Shown here: piece by piece, positions 43,908 to 53,512 of the stretch | Position numbering within the stretch: position 1 is the first letter of the stretch | How the letters are laid out: each line of letters opens with the position of its first letter | DNA from: Clostridiaceae bacterium | GTDB lineage: Bacteria; Bacillota_I; Bacilli_A; Erysipelotrichales; Coprobacillaceae | Direction of reading: 5' to 3' | Assembly: GCA_902363625.1 (NCBI GenBank) | Contig: CABJAS010000006.1 | Coordinates: 62,001 to 126,000 of the forward strand | DNA length: 64,000 bases | Translations under genes and position numbers: made by a program | Notes under the pieces: generated by a model | What the model was told of the DNA's origin: nothing | Database searches by the model: none | What the model saw: the letters and a program-made list of their open reading frames with translations, nothing else

Positions 43908-45799
43908 TGAGAATCTTAGATTTATTAAAAAGTGAATCCGTTGATGTTCATGCACAAGCTGATAATAAAGACCAGGCGATCAATCACTTGGTTGATTTAA
44001 TGAATAATCAAGGAAACTTAAAAGATAAAGAAATCTACAAGCAAGGCATTTATGCCCGTGAAGAATTAAGTACAACCGGAATCGGTGAAGGGATTGCTAT
44101 TCCGCATGCTCAAAGTGAAACCGTTACAGCTCCCGGCTTAGCGGCAATGGTCGTTAAAAATGGGGTGGATTATCAATCATTAGATCAGCAGCCGGCGTAT
44201 CTCTTCTTTATGATTGCAGTTCCTAAAACCGGTGGTAATGAACATCTTCAGATTTTAGCGATGCTTTCTCAAATGCTGATGGATACTGAATTTAAAGATA
44301 AGCTAATCAACGCTAAAGATAAAGAAGAATTCTTAAATCTAATCAATGAAAAAGAAGTCAGTCAAAGACAAAAGGAAGAAACAAAAAAAGAAGAACAGAA
44401 CGCTTTTAGCGGAACCTATCGCTTATTAGCAGTCACTGCTTGTCCAACCGGAATTGCTCATACGTATATGGCTGCCGAAGCCTTGGAGGAAAAAGCAAAA
44501 CAGATGGGAATTTCCATTAAAGTTGAAACTGATGGAAGCGGTGGGGTTAAAAATGCACCTACTGCCAAGGAAATTGCCGAATGTGAAGCCGTTATTATTG
44601 CAGCTGATAAAAATGTTGAGATGGCTCGATTTGATGGCAAACCCGTTATTCAAGTTAAAGTAGCTGATGGCATCAATAAAGCAGAAGAATTGATTAATAA
44701 AGCAATCAGCGGCAATGCTCCAATCTATCACAGTGACCATGCTGTGCAACCCGATGAAGAAACCTCTTCCGAAGGAATAGGGCGTACTATTTATAAACAC
44801 TTAATGAATGGGGTATCGCATATGCTGCCATTTGTTATTGGTGGGGGAATCCTCATTGCTTTAGCTTTCTTATTCGATGACTTTTCTATTAATCCAGCGA
44901 ATTTTGGTTCTAATACTCCACTGGCTGCTTTCTTTAAAAAAGCCGGTGATACTGCCTTTGGCTTCATGCTACCTATCCTATCCGGCTATATTGCCATGTC
45001 GATTGCCGATCGTCCTGGGTTAGCTGTTGGTTTTGTAGGCGGAGCTTTAGCTAATGCCGGTGGTTCCGGTTTCTTGGGGGCTTTAGCTGCCGGATTTGCT
45101 GCCGGATATTTAGTAAACGGTCTGCGCCGCTTATTCGATCATCTGCCAGATGCGTTTGAAGGACTAAAACCCGTTCTGCTTTATCCATTCTTTGGAATTT
45201 TGCTTATGGCACTGGGAATGACTTTCTTAATTAATCCGCCAATGTCTGCGATTAATAACGGTATTACCGGATTATTAAATTCCATGGGCGGTTCAAGTAA
45301 AATCCTGCTTGGTATCGTCTTAGGTGGAATGATGGCTGCCGACATGGGAGGACCAATCAACAAAGCGGCATATGTTTTTGGAACCGCATCAATCGCAACC
45401 GGAAATTATGATATTATGGCGGCTGTTATGATTGGTGGAATGGTTCCTCCATTAGCTATTGCGTTAGCTACATTCTTCTTCAAAAATCGTTTCACTAAAA
45501 AAGAACAGCAGACGACTTTAACGAATATTATCATGGGATTCTCGTTTATAACCGAAGGTGCCATTCCATTTGCAGCTGCCGATCCACTGCATATCCTACC
45601 TTCTTGTGTTATCGGCTCAGCCGTAGCCGGAGGTCTGTCGATGGCATTAGGCTGTACACTGATGGCACCTCATGGCGGAATCTTCGTGATCGGTGTTATT
45701 GGGAACCCTATTGGCTATATCATCGCTTTAGCAGCCGGGTCAATCATCGGTATGATCATGCTCGCCTTATTAAAAAGACCACTTAAAAACGCTTCATAA
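43907..45799 (+). CDS. fruA: PTS fructose-specific EIIABC
   Basis: A 630-residue fused enzyme II that imports fructose and releases fructose 1-phosphate. Residues 1-145 are EIIA with the phosphoryl His67 (EGIAIPHAQSETV); residues about 165-265 are EIIB with the phosphoryl Cys in TACPTGIAHTYMAAEAL; the rest is the EIIC membrane domain with eight or more helices (LAVGFVGGALANAGGSGFLG). The domain order A-B-C is the Firmicute FruA form. It needs only HPr, and completes the fructose pathway with fruK. Confidence 0.96.
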   Translation: MRILDLLKSESVDVHAQADNKDQAINHLVDLMNNQGNLKDKEIYKQGIYAREELSTTGIGEGIAIPHAQSETVTAPGLAAMVVKNGVDYQSLDQQPAYLFFMIAVPKTGGNEHLQILAMLSQMLMDTEFKDKLINAKDKEEFLNLINEKEVSQRQKEETKKEEQNAFSGTYRLLAVTACPTGIAHTYMAAEALEEKAKQMGISIKVETDGSGGVKNAPTAKEIAECEAVIIAADKNVEMARFDGKPVIQVKVADGINKAEELINKAISGNAPIYHSDHAVQPDEETSSEGIGRTIYKHLMNGVSHMLPFVIGGGILIALAFLFDDFSINPANFGSNTPLAAFFKKAGDTAFGFMLPILSGYIAMSIADRPGLAVGFVGGALANAGGSGFLGALAAGFAAGYLVNGLRRLFDHLPDAFEGLKPVLLYPFFGILLMALGMTFLINPPMSAINNGITGLLNSMGGSSKILLGIVLGGMMAADMGGPINKAAYVFGTASIATGNYDIMAAVMIGGMVPPLAIALATFFFKNRFTKKEQQTTLTNIIMGFSFITEGAIPFAAADPLHILPSCVIGSAVAGGLSMALGCTLMAPHGGIFVIGVIGNPIGYIIALAAGSIIGMIMLALLKRPLKNAS

Positions 45800-45813
45800 T
45801 CGAAGCGTTATTT
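45786..45813. terminator. Terminator between fruA and the HD gene
   Basis: AACGCTTC pairs with GAAGCGTT around a six-base loop with T-rich flanks; it serves the converging genes. The right part overlaps the stop region of the HD-domain gene. Confidence 0.8.
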
Positions 45814-47055
45814 TATTTCTTTGGGATAATATACTTTCTGATCTGTTTTATTGCGCTTGCTGCGGACAATAGCGTCAACGATCTCCGATACTTCAGGAAG
45901 ATCTTTCAATGTTTTTTGATCATCCATCAATATTTTAATATCCTCGATTGCTCCATCGGTTCCATAATGCTTATAGGGAATCTGACGCTGATTATCGGTA
46001 ATGATGTAATAATTCGGATCAAATCCATGTTCTAAAGCAATTTTAGATAACTGCTCTACTTCTGTAGGATCATGATAATCCTGATGCTTCAACAGATGAC
46101 GATCTAAGAAACGGCGGGATAAATCAGATAATATCGGATCTTTACTGTCACTGAAGCATCTGAAATAATATTGTACAACAGATTCATCTAAATTAAGATA
46201 ATCACGATAGTCCCAATGATTCTTTAAAAACGGCAGCAGATAACGGATATCCGTATCAAAATCAAAGCCATCTTGATAAAGATCCTTGATACGTTTAAAC
46301 ACCTGCGATAAAAGCTGCTCAAATGAACGGGCAGTCGGATGATAATACACCTGCCAGTACATATGATAACGAGCTAAAATATAGTTTTCAATCGCCTGTA
46401 CACCGGAATTTTTATAAACAATCTGGTGATCCACTAAACGCAATGTTCTTAATATACGTGCTAAGTCGAATTGCCCGTAAGTCGTACCGCTAAAATAAGA
46501 ATCACGCAGTAAATAATCCATGCGATCCGCATCAATCTGACTGGATACCATCTGTACCAGTACTTTGTTGGGATGCTTTTTTTCGATGACTTTTGCCACA
46601 TCTTCAGGTAAATCAGGGTGATAGCGTGTCAGTACCTGATTCACTTCTGTATCTCCTAATATGATATCGACCGTAATCGTTTCATGATGTGTTTGAAACA
46701 CCTGTTCAAAGGAATGGGAATAAGGACCATGCCCCAAGTCATGACATAAACCAGCACACAGTACCGTTGCCATATCATAATCACTCAAATACTGTTTGAT
46801 TTCTGTTTCTTCAATCATGCGGCGGACAATCTCATAAACCCCTAAAGAATGGGTAAAGCGTGAATGCTCTGCACTTTGGTATACCTGAAAGGTTCCGCCT
46901 AATTGTTTAATACGACGCAGACGTTGAATTTCTCTGGTATTAATCAGCTGCCAAAACAGCAAATGATTGATATGAATATAGTTATGAATCGGATCCCTAA
47001 ACACACGGCTGTCATGCAGCTGCAGTTTATCTAGTTTAAAATGTTCTTTGTTCAT
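45808..47055 (-). CDS. HD-domain phosphohydrolase (dGTPase-like, YwfO group)
   Basis: A 415-residue cytoplasmic metal-dependent phosphohydrolase. The HD motifs are SRFTHSLGVYEIVRR and GLCHDLGHGPYSHSFEQVF. The N-terminal DPIHNYIHINHLLFWQLINT and the middle DADRMDYLLRDSYFSGT (as QIDADRMDYLLRDS) match the YwfO/SAMHD1-related group that hydrolyses dNTPs. The length fits. The start is the ATG at 47055 with GAGGTGGG upstream. It may act in nucleotide balance, and is followed on the other side by a purine nucleoside phosphorylase gene, divergent. Confidence 0.9.
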   Translation of the reverse strand: MNKEHFKLDKLQLHDSRVFRDPIHNYIHINHLLFWQLINTREIQRLRRIKQLGGTFQVYQSAEHSRFTHSLGVYEIVRRMIEETEIKQYLSDYDMATVLCAGLCHDLGHGPYSHSFEQVFQTHHETITVDIILGDTEVNQVLTRYHPDLPEDVAKVIEKKHPNKVLVQMVSSQIDADRMDYLLRDSYFSGTTYGQFDLARILRTLRLVDHQIVYKNSGVQAIENYILARYHMYWQVYYHPTARSFEQLLSQVFKRIKDLYQDGFDFDTDIRYLLPFLKNHWDYRDYLNLDESVVQYYFRCFSDSKDPILSDLSRRFLDRHLLKHQDYHDPTEVEQLSKIALEHGFDPNYYIITDNQRQIPYKHYGTDGAIEDIKILMDDQKTLKDLPEVSEIVDAIVRSKRNKTDQKVYYPKEIK

Positions 47056-47234
47056 TTTCCCACCTCGCTCTTTACTCTTATTATACATGAAAGTTTCTCT
47101 TTCTTCCTCATATTTGTTTTACTTTTTCTTATTTTATTTACGATATACCGGCAAATTTTGCTTTTTTATTAAGCCACTTTAAAAACAGACAGAGAACATG
47201 ATATAATATTAAAAACAATAAAGGAGAAAAATCG

Positions 47235-48053
47235 ATGATTAATAAAATTAATGAAGCTTCTTGCTATATCCAGCAATACTTGCCATGGCAGCCGGAAATC
47301 GCTATTATCCTAGGTTCAGGATTAGGACCACTAGCAGATATCGTAGAAAATCCAATTACTCTTGATTATAAGGATATTCCACATTTTCCAACCCCAACGA
47401 TTGCATCTCATGCGGGTAAATTAGTGATTGGAACAATCCGCAATAAAAAAGTGGTTATTCTAAACGGACGTTTCCATTATTATGAAGGACATGATATCAA
47501 TACAAACACTTTGCCTGTTCGTGTATTTAGAAAACTAGGTATTGAAACATTGATCGTAACAAACGCTTGCGGTGGTCTAAAAGATGATATGGAAGCCGGA
47601 ACGATCTCTATCATTGAAGATCATATCAGTTTCTTTGCTCCAAGTCCGCTGCGTGGTCCAAACTTAGATGAATTTGGTCCTCGTTTCAAAGATATGACCG
47701 AAGTCTACAATAAAGATTATCAGGCTTTGGCTAGAAAGGTCGCAGATGAGCTTACAATCCCTGTAACAAGCGGTATCTACTGCTTCTTCCAAGGTCCGAT
47801 GTTTGAAACTCCGGCAGAAATTCGCATGCTGAGAATGTTAGGAGTCGGTATGGTTGGAATGTCTACTGTACCCGAAGCCATTGTCGCTCGTCACAGCGGT
47901 ATGAAAACCTTAGGAATTTCTTTAGTAACCAATAAAGCGGCTGGTTTATCTCAAAATCAATTATCACATGAAGAAGTGATGGAAGCTGCTAATAAAGCAG
48001 AAAAGAATATGGTAGCTTTAGTATCTGGCATTATCGAAAAAATAGAGATTTAA
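47235..48053 (+). CDS. punA: Purine-nucleoside phosphorylase
   Basis: A 272-residue trimeric-type enzyme that splits inosine and guanosine with phosphate. The phosphate-binding IILGSGLGPLADIVE is at about residue 25; HAGKLVIGTIRNKKVVILNG and GRFHYYEGHD follow, and the purine-binding region is FQGPMFETPAEIRMLRMLGV and the Asn in SLVTNKAAGL. A TATAAT lies about 35 bases before the ATG and AAGGAG precedes it. It ends at a terminator that reaches into the next gene. Confidence 0.96.
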   Translation: MINKINEASCYIQQYLPWQPEIAIILGSGLGPLADIVENPITLDYKDIPHFPTPTIASHAGKLVIGTIRNKKVVILNGRFHYYEGHDINTNTLPVRVFRKLGIETLIVTNACGGLKDDMEAGTISIIEDHISFFAPSPLRGPNLDEFGPRFKDMTEVYNKDYQALARKVADELTIPVTSGIYCFFQGPMFETPAEIRMLRMLGVGMVGMSTVPEAIVARHSGMKTLGISLVTNKAAGLSQNQLSHEEVMEAANKAEKNMVALVSGIIEKIEI

Positions 48054-48070
48054 TTTGATTTTGTCATACA

Positions 48071-49780
48071 TCAAACCAATAGATTCATATAGAAAAAAGA
48101 AAGTCTGTTATCCTTTAGACTTTCTTTTTCTTTTAATATTGTAGAACTATAACCTCTGCAGATATCAGCAGTATCTATGTTTAATTCCGTAAAATTAAAA
48201 TTCCCTGTTGGTGGTACTTCATAACAAGCTGCTGTTTCTACTTCTGTAATCTCAAACTCCTTCACTACCTCTGCTGAAAGATAAAACTCATCCGCTGCCA
48301 AAATTATCTTTACTCTATAAGTACCAACTTCATTTGGAGCCGATTCCAATGTTACCCATTTATCTTCTCTTTTTTCTTCATAGATAAATGTAACCGGTTT
48401 TGTTGATCCTTTCACTGTAATATCTGTTTCACTTATTTCTATTGGCTGACCATCATAAGTCTTATTTAAATCCTTATGGAGAGTAATACTGCTATCTCCC
48501 ATTCCAACCTTTAAGTTCAATGTCACCTGCATCGTTTCTTCTCCATTGCCAGATGTTCCACAATGATACTTATATACAATAGGTGTTCCCATCTGATAGT
48601 GGCTCATGATGCCTGTTTCCTTATCCAATTCTCCACCACTGATTATCGTCATTTTATTTGGATCAATTCCATTGAAGGCTTCCTTTATATTAAAGCTGCT
48701 TCCTACCACATCCAAATTGACTGTAGAATCTGTTTTATTTAAATAAGTCAACTTTTCATTATTCCCAATGTTCAGATAAGCAAGTGGAGTATTCTCACAC
48801 CACAGGCGATTTAAATTCTTATTTTGACTTACATCCAGTATATTTATATTGGTGTTATAACAATATAGTATCTCTAAAGCCAAATTAGCACTGATATCCA
48901 GTTCCTTGACATCAGTATCATTAACATCTAACTGATTAATCTCTATATTCCACATATACAGTTCTTTTAATCTCTTGTTACTTTTGAGCTTCAAATCTTT
49001 TACGCCTGTAGAATTTAAAATCAATAATTCCAATTCTTCAAGCCCCATTATATCTAATGAGGTAAGATTTTGATTATCACTGCAATTGATAAATGTGAGT
49101 TGCTTATTCTTCGTTAAATCAAGACCCTCTATGCTTGTTCTCTGACAAAACAACCCCTCAAGAGATGTGAAATACTCAATTCCTTTCACATTTTTTATCT
49201 GTATATTTCCACTAATATTTATACTTGTTGCTGTTGCAAGTTCGCTTACAGACAGTACACCATCATTAGGACTTTTATTATAGGAATTTTTATCATCATT
49301 GGGATCAATATCAAACATGCCTTTAATGTACAGTCTGAATGCTGGATCAGGGAAGTTTTCTTCATTAATAACAACTTCACCCTCCTTTGGCAATCGTGGG
49401 AAAAAGATAGGAACAGGAGTTGTGAAGTCACTACCATCAGGTTTTTTATAAATTATTTCATAGTTTATCCATCCACTTTTTTCTTCTGTAGGATACCATC
49501 TATCTATGCCAACACTCGATACTATCCCGTCTGTGATAGTTTTCCCTTTAATAGCCTCATCTGCAATATCCTTTAATTCTTCTTCTGTAGAATCTATGCT
49601 AATTTTTTCAGTAAAAACATAATAAGCAAAAGTATTCGCAATAAGAGTTTGAGCTTCTTCCATTGTAATAGCATTCTTCTTTGTTTCTTTTACCCTAGTG
49701 AATATTACTATTCCTAATAGGATTGCTATTGTGAATAGACATATCCCAATTTTCTTCATCAATCCTTTCATACTTTTCAC
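48071..49780 (-). CDS. Leucine-rich-repeat surface protein, probably 3'-truncated
   Basis: A 569-residue protein. An N-terminal membrane anchor (IGICLFTIAILLGIVIF) leads to a segment with no known domain, then about nine degenerate leucine-rich repeats (residues 190-350, for example LEGLFCQRTSIEGLDLTKNK and LEILYCYNTNINILDVSQNK) and an MBG-like beta domain (TYDGQPIEISETDITVKGST, VGTYRVKIILAADEF). Such proteins sit on the cell surface and bind host or partner molecules. No LPxTG or second membrane segment is present. The last residues (KEKESLKDNRLSFFYMNLLV) are encoded by the hairpin of the neighbouring terminator, so the original end is probably lost. Confidence 0.7.
   Translation of the reverse strand: MKSMKGLMKKIGICLFTIAILLGIVIFTRVKETKKNAITMEEAQTLIANTFAYYVFTEKISIDSTEEELKDIADEAIKGKTITDGIVSSVGIDRWYPTEEKSGWINYEIIYKKPDGSDFTTPVPIFFPRLPKEGEVVINEENFPDPAFRLYIKGMFDIDPNDDKNSYNKSPNDGVLSVSELATATSINISGNIQIKNVKGIEYFTSLEGLFCQRTSIEGLDLTKNKQLTFINCSDNQNLTSLDIMGLEELELLILNSTGVKDLKLKSNKRLKELYMWNIEINQLDVNDTDVKELDISANLALEILYCYNTNINILDVSQNKNLNRLWCENTPLAYLNIGNNEKLTYLNKTDSTVNLDVVGSSFNIKEAFNGIDPNKMTIISGGELDKETGIMSHYQMGTPIVYKYHCGTSGNGEETMQVTLNLKVGMGDSSITLHKDLNKTYDGQPIEISETDITVKGSTKPVTFIYEEKREDKWVTLESAPNEVGTYRVKIILAADEFYLSAEVVKEFEITEVETAACYEVPPTGNFNFTELNIDTADICRGYSSTILKEKESLKDNRLSFFYMNLLV
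48099..48129 (+). terminator. Terminator of punA, overlapping the LRR gene end
   Basis: GAAAGTCT pairs with AGACTTTC around a ten-base loop and is followed by TTTTTC. It lies 46 bases past the punA stop, on the opposite strand from the LRR gene whose final codons it contains. Confidence 0.75.
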
Positions 49781-50100
49781 CTCCTTTTCTCTGTTCTTTT
49801 GAATTTAATGATTTTACTTTGATTTGAATGCCGAGTTACAGTCACAGATAATCATTCGCTACTTTTTTTCGTTCTATACACAGTATTTCTTACTTTTATT
49901 GTATCACAGATAGCTTTATATCAACAATTAAATACAAACCACAAAAAAAGAAATCTATTATCTATTATTTATAGATTTCTTAATGCAAAAGTTTAGTACA
50001 CCAGTAACATTAACATTTTTATGCTATCCAAACCACGTGTTAATTTTGGTAGAATCTGATTTTCATTCATAAAAGATTTCTTCTTACTTTCTCAACATCA
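49781..50100. other. Intergenic region before the LRR gene
   Basis: No gene was found. It holds a TACAAT-like -10 for the LRR gene on the minus strand (about 49902) and the terminator of the methyltransferase gene. The rest is AT-rich. Confidence 0.4.
49948..49981 (-). terminator. Terminator after the methyltransferase
   Basis: AAGAAATCTAT pairs with ATAGATTTCTT; on the minus strand TTTTTTT follows. It is 120 bases past the gene end. Confidence 0.7.
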
Positions 50101-50862
50101 TTATTTATTCACCGTTTTCTTGATAATTAAGTGGTGAAAAAAGGCAATGTCTCTAAACTGTGGAATTTGGTCTGCTTTTCTTTCGAGGGCAAACATCTTT
50201 TCCAGCCAGTCTGATTTTACTTTTAAATCATTATTCTGTAAAGCAAAGAAAATTCTTACCCCATAATAATCCTCTATCTTTAATTTTCCCCTAGAATACA
50301 TTTCGATCTCTTCGTTATTATAGATACGAATCGTTCCAAAATTTGATGATTTCACATCCTCATTATCCAGTAATGTCATTGCTTCATCGACTTTATATTC
50401 GAGTACCGCTTTCTGCATAATTTTCCCTAACTTATTATGCTTTACAACCGATATAAATCCGTCCTTTTTTAACACTCGATGAAATTCCTCTAATAATGCT
50501 TCTCGATCTTCCACATATTCTAAAACATTATGACAGATAATCACATCATACTTTTCATCCGGTTCCTGCTTTAATCTTTCAAGCGCCCCGATAAGTTGTG
50601 TATAAGCATGTTCGGTATTTCTTAACTGTAACATATCTTCATTAGGTTCGATTGCTGTCACTTCATTCTTGGCGGCTAAATAATTTGCCGTAATACCAAA
50701 TCCACTGCCATAATCCAATATCTTTTTATTATTTAAGTTTCCCAGCTGATCCCATATAATCTTATAAAACAATAGCCCCCATGGTGCTTCTACATTTCTT
50801 TTATAGTCTTTTAAGCCTTCAATCACTTGCTTTGTTTTATTTATATCCTGTGCTTTTTCCAT
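50101..50862 (-). CDS. Class I SAM-dependent methyltransferase
   Basis: A 253-residue methyltransferase. The SAM-binding motif I is KILDYGSGFGITANYLAAKN, motif II region VTAIEPNEDMLQL and motif IV YDVIICHNVLEYVEDRE; the fold covers residues about 40-165. The acceptor is unknown. It is last of a run of minus-strand genes reading from the lipoprotein at 54163, with GGAGG upstream. Confidence 0.87.
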   Translation of the reverse strand: MEKAQDINKTKQVIEGLKDYKRNVEAPWGLLFYKIIWDQLGNLNNKKILDYGSGFGITANYLAAKNEVTAIEPNEDMLQLRNTEHAYTQLIGALERLKQEPDEKYDVIICHNVLEYVEDREALLEEFHRVLKKDGFISVVKHNKLGKIMQKAVLEYKVDEAMTLLDNEDVKSSNFGTIRIYNNEEIEMYSRGKLKIEDYYGVRIFFALQNNDLKVKSDWLEKMFALERKADQIPQFRDIAFFHHLIIKKTVNK

Positions 50863-50900
50863 CGACTTTTCCTCCTTGTTTCCTACTGTATATGCTTTTT

Positions 50901-51491
50901 TTATTCATGTGCTTTCCACTGACACTCCATTACTTTCAAATCACTAAAAACAGCTTTAAAAGAAGAATCCTCAGGACTACAGGCATAGATCCCAAAAGAA
51001 ATTGTCTTGCTTCCTTCCCATAAATGACATATTCTCATCTGTTTAAAATGAATGCCATCTTCACTGCATTCAATGCAATAGTCGCTCTCTCTTCGGCTAA
51101 GACGATACCACATTTCTTTGATAGAAGCAGAGATATCCGTTGTTGCCCAATCGGAATATCCATGATTTGTAACTACACCCCCTAATCGCTGATAAGTGTC
51201 ATTTTCATATTCGATCGAAGCTTTCAGCCAATTCTCACTGTCTAAATATAAAACAATTCCACATTGATCGAAGCGATGCTTGCTTTCAAATGTTGTCTTC
51301 ACCACAAATGAGAAATACAGCTCCTCCGTTTTAATTTGTAACAATGGAGCATTGTCATTTTGAAAGCCATAATACGTACGCTGCCACAAATCTGTTTTTG
51401 GCAATGTCGTCATTTCAATCTTATTGTCTTCAATTTTTACATAATCAGGTTTTCTAATCCAAAACAATTCTTCATCTAAAAAGTTTTTCAT
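50901..51491 (-). CDS. DUF1349 family protein (concanavalin-like)
   Basis: A 196-residue cytoplasmic protein with the DUF1349 pattern: a jelly-roll of beta strands with FDQCGIVLYLDSENWLKASI, RLGGVVTNHGYSDW and FGIYACSPEDSSFKAVFSDL. Homologues are often called regulation-of-enolase protein 1 or YesU and probably bind sugars; no catalytic site is known. It lies 38 bases upstream of the methyltransferase gene on the same strand. Confidence 0.85.
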   Translation of the reverse strand: MKNFLDEELFWIRKPDYVKIEDNKIEMTTLPKTDLWQRTYYGFQNDNAPLLQIKTEELYFSFVVKTTFESKHRFDQCGIVLYLDSENWLKASIEYENDTYQRLGGVVTNHGYSDWATTDISASIKEMWYRLSRRESDYCIECSEDGIHFKQMRICHLWEGSKTISFGIYACSPEDSSFKAVFSDLKVMECQWKAHE

Positions 51492-51571
51492 TTCTATTCC
51501 TCCAAATAATGCTTAATAAAATAATAGCACTATCAATAGCTTGACGCCATAGATAGTGCCTGTTTATCAAA

Positions 51572-52789
51572 TTATATCATTTCTTTAGTTTTATTATTTT
51601 GCTTATATAAAATATAATATAGGATAAAACTACAATAAAACCATAGACAGGGAACAAGTTCAAACTTAATCACTATATCCATCGGTTTAAACCAGAAAAA
51701 CGTACTCGCTATTATAAATGTTAATCCAATTCCCAATAATGCAGCCCAAAGCAGTGTGACTTTTCTAAGCGGAGTCTTAATCTTAAGCATCATACAGCTT
51801 AATAAATGAGTTAACATCACAACAAATAAAAGACTGATGATCCCTGATGAAAAGATATCCAACGAATAAGCTCGTCCTATCTCTTCCACGATTACAATGC
51901 AAACAGGATGAATAAAATAATAATATTTAGATAATCCGCGAATTTTCTTTGTGTCATATTTAGGCGTATATGGAACAGAAAGCAGCCAAATAAAAAAGAA
52001 GAAGCTAAAGGGTACAAGCATCAGTAAAAAATTCATATCCAGTCTTTCCACAGAATAGAGGAAAGTTCCTTCCAATACCAATAAAACGGTACAGACCAAT
52101 GTAGATAATGGAACATATTTTAATAACCTTAAATTTTCCTGATGATCATAAATATAGAATCCTATCAGTGTAAAAATCATTCCAAAAAATAAGCCGCTTC
52201 TTGTCGTAAAGATAACTTGTATAAGCAAATCAAAGCAATTCTTTACAACACCTTCCGGCAATAGTCCGTAGTAGGTTTCAAAACTGCCGAACACAAACAG
52301 AACAACAGCAATTATAAAAAGAATTTTATATGAATAACGCTTTAGTAATTTATTTATGGTATAAACAGAAAAGATTAATGCCGGTACATACCAAAGGTGA
52401 TAATAAGTACCCAGATGAATGAGTCCATAAATCAAAGCAAAGGGCAACAGATAGCCAGCAATGCTTAAATTTTGATGAATCCAGTCTAAACCGATTGGAA
52501 TAAAAACCAAACTCCATGCCCAATAAGATTTGATTAATCTTTTTAAATAGCTGGTGACATAGATAGGATTCCCATCACTGCCTTTTCTGATAAAATAAGC
52601 ACTGCTGATAAAAAAGAAAGGAACCGCAATCCGACAAACGATCTGCTTTATAAAAAAGTTAAGATAAGGCTGCTCAAACAGAGGACCACAATGAATGCAG
52701 ATCACCATTATTGCCGCTATATATTTCATTACATCAAGTATTTTATAGTTATTCATTGCTATTCCTGTATCCCTGCTCATCTTAATCAT
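51572..52789 (-). CDS. Acyltransferase family 3 membrane protein
   Basis: A 405-residue membrane protein with about ten helices and the acyltransferase_3 features: NNYKILDVMKYIAAIMVICI at the start with a His in helix 1 (CIHCGP), then RIAVPFFFISSAYFI. The family transfers acyl groups to cell-surface sugars or other carbohydrates. The start is ATG at 52789 with GAGGAG upstream; it overlaps the preceding small gene by eight bases, so the two are coupled. Confidence 0.87.
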   Translation of the reverse strand: MIKMSRDTGIAMNNYKILDVMKYIAAIMVICIHCGPLFEQPYLNFFIKQIVCRIAVPFFFISSAYFIRKGSDGNPIYVTSYLKRLIKSYWAWSLVFIPIGLDWIHQNLSIAGYLLPFALIYGLIHLGTYYHLWYVPALIFSVYTINKLLKRYSYKILFIIAVVLFVFGSFETYYGLLPEGVVKNCFDLLIQVIFTTRSGLFFGMIFTLIGFYIYDHQENLRLLKYVPLSTLVCTVLLVLEGTFLYSVERLDMNFLLMLVPFSFFFFIWLLSVPYTPKYDTKKIRGLSKYYYFIHPVCIVIVEEIGRAYSLDIFSSGIISLLFVVMLTHLLSCMMLKIKTPLRKVTLLWAALLGIGLTFIIASTFFWFKPMDIVIKFELVPCLWFYCSFILYYILYKQNNKTKEMI

Positions 52790-52967
52790 ACTTTACTCCT
52801 CTAATAATATTCTTTATATAACCCTCAACAATATCATCAAGGCTCCTTTTTCCTACAAAAGATATACTGCCAATTAATGTTGCCTTATGGAGTTCAGGAG
52901 TTTTTATCCAAACTTTTAACCCCTTTATTTTAGGATGTATTTTATCTGCTGTCTTCTTGTTTATCAT
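52782..52967 (-). CDS. Small basic protein overlapping the acyltransferase gene
   Basis: A 61-residue protein I do not recognise (MINKKTADKIHPKIKGLKVW..., ending EGYIKNIIRGVKYD). It is basic, with no membrane segment. A GAGG site nine bases before the ATG and the eight-base overlap with the acyltransferase start support it as a real coupled gene. Function unknown. Confidence 0.45.
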   Translation of the reverse strand: MINKKTADKIHPKIKGLKVWIKTPELHKATLIGSISFVGKRSLDDIVEGYIKNIIRGVKYD

Positions 52968-52988
52968 CGTTAAGTTCCTCTGATTTTA

Positions 52989-53495
52989 CTATAATTTTAT
53001 TTCAAAGCCATATTCCCATAAGGTCAGTTCATCATCTATTTTTTCTTCTAAAACACCTTCTACCTGTTTAAAGCCATTCTTTATATACAGTTTTATCGCC
53101 GGAGTATTCATATCCACAACAAAAAGGCGCAAATACTCACCCGCTTTGTCTTTTGCCACAGTCATCGCTTCTTTCAACATTAAACTGCCCAGTCCCCTTT
53201 TTAAATAATCCGCATTCACACCAAATCGATCAATATAAAATGCTTTAGCCTGTGTATTTTCCCATTGCATCGCTTGCGCTCCCAAATGTGTATCACTCAA
53301 TGCAAAAGCCCCGACAATCGTTTCATGATCGATCAAAACATAAAGGTGTTTTTGTTTGATGTCTTCAGCTAAAAACTCACTAGGATAAACATCATCCCAA
53401 ATCTGTATATTATTTTCGTTCATTTGTGTCACAATCTTGTTGTACATGATTTTAAGTCGAGGTAAATCTGCTTCATTTGCTAATCTTAATTCCAT
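52989..53495 (-). CDS. GNAT family N-acetyltransferase
   Basis: A 168-residue acetyltransferase. The acetyl-CoA loop is GVNADYLKRGLGSLMLKEAM and the C-terminal motif NTPAIKLYIKNGFKQVEG. AGGAGAAACGG precedes the ATG. It follows the lipoprotein gene by 17 bases on the same strand. The acceptor is unknown. Confidence 0.88.
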   Translation of the reverse strand: MELRLANEADLPRLKIMYNKIVTQMNENNIQIWDDVYPSEFLAEDIKQKHLYVLIDHETIVGAFALSDTHLGAQAMQWENTQAKAFYIDRFGVNADYLKRGLGSLMLKEAMTVAKDKAGEYLRLFVVDMNTPAIKLYIKNGFKQVEGVLEEKIDDELTLWEYGFEIKL

Positions 53496-53512
53496 ATCCG
53501 TTTCTCCTTATT

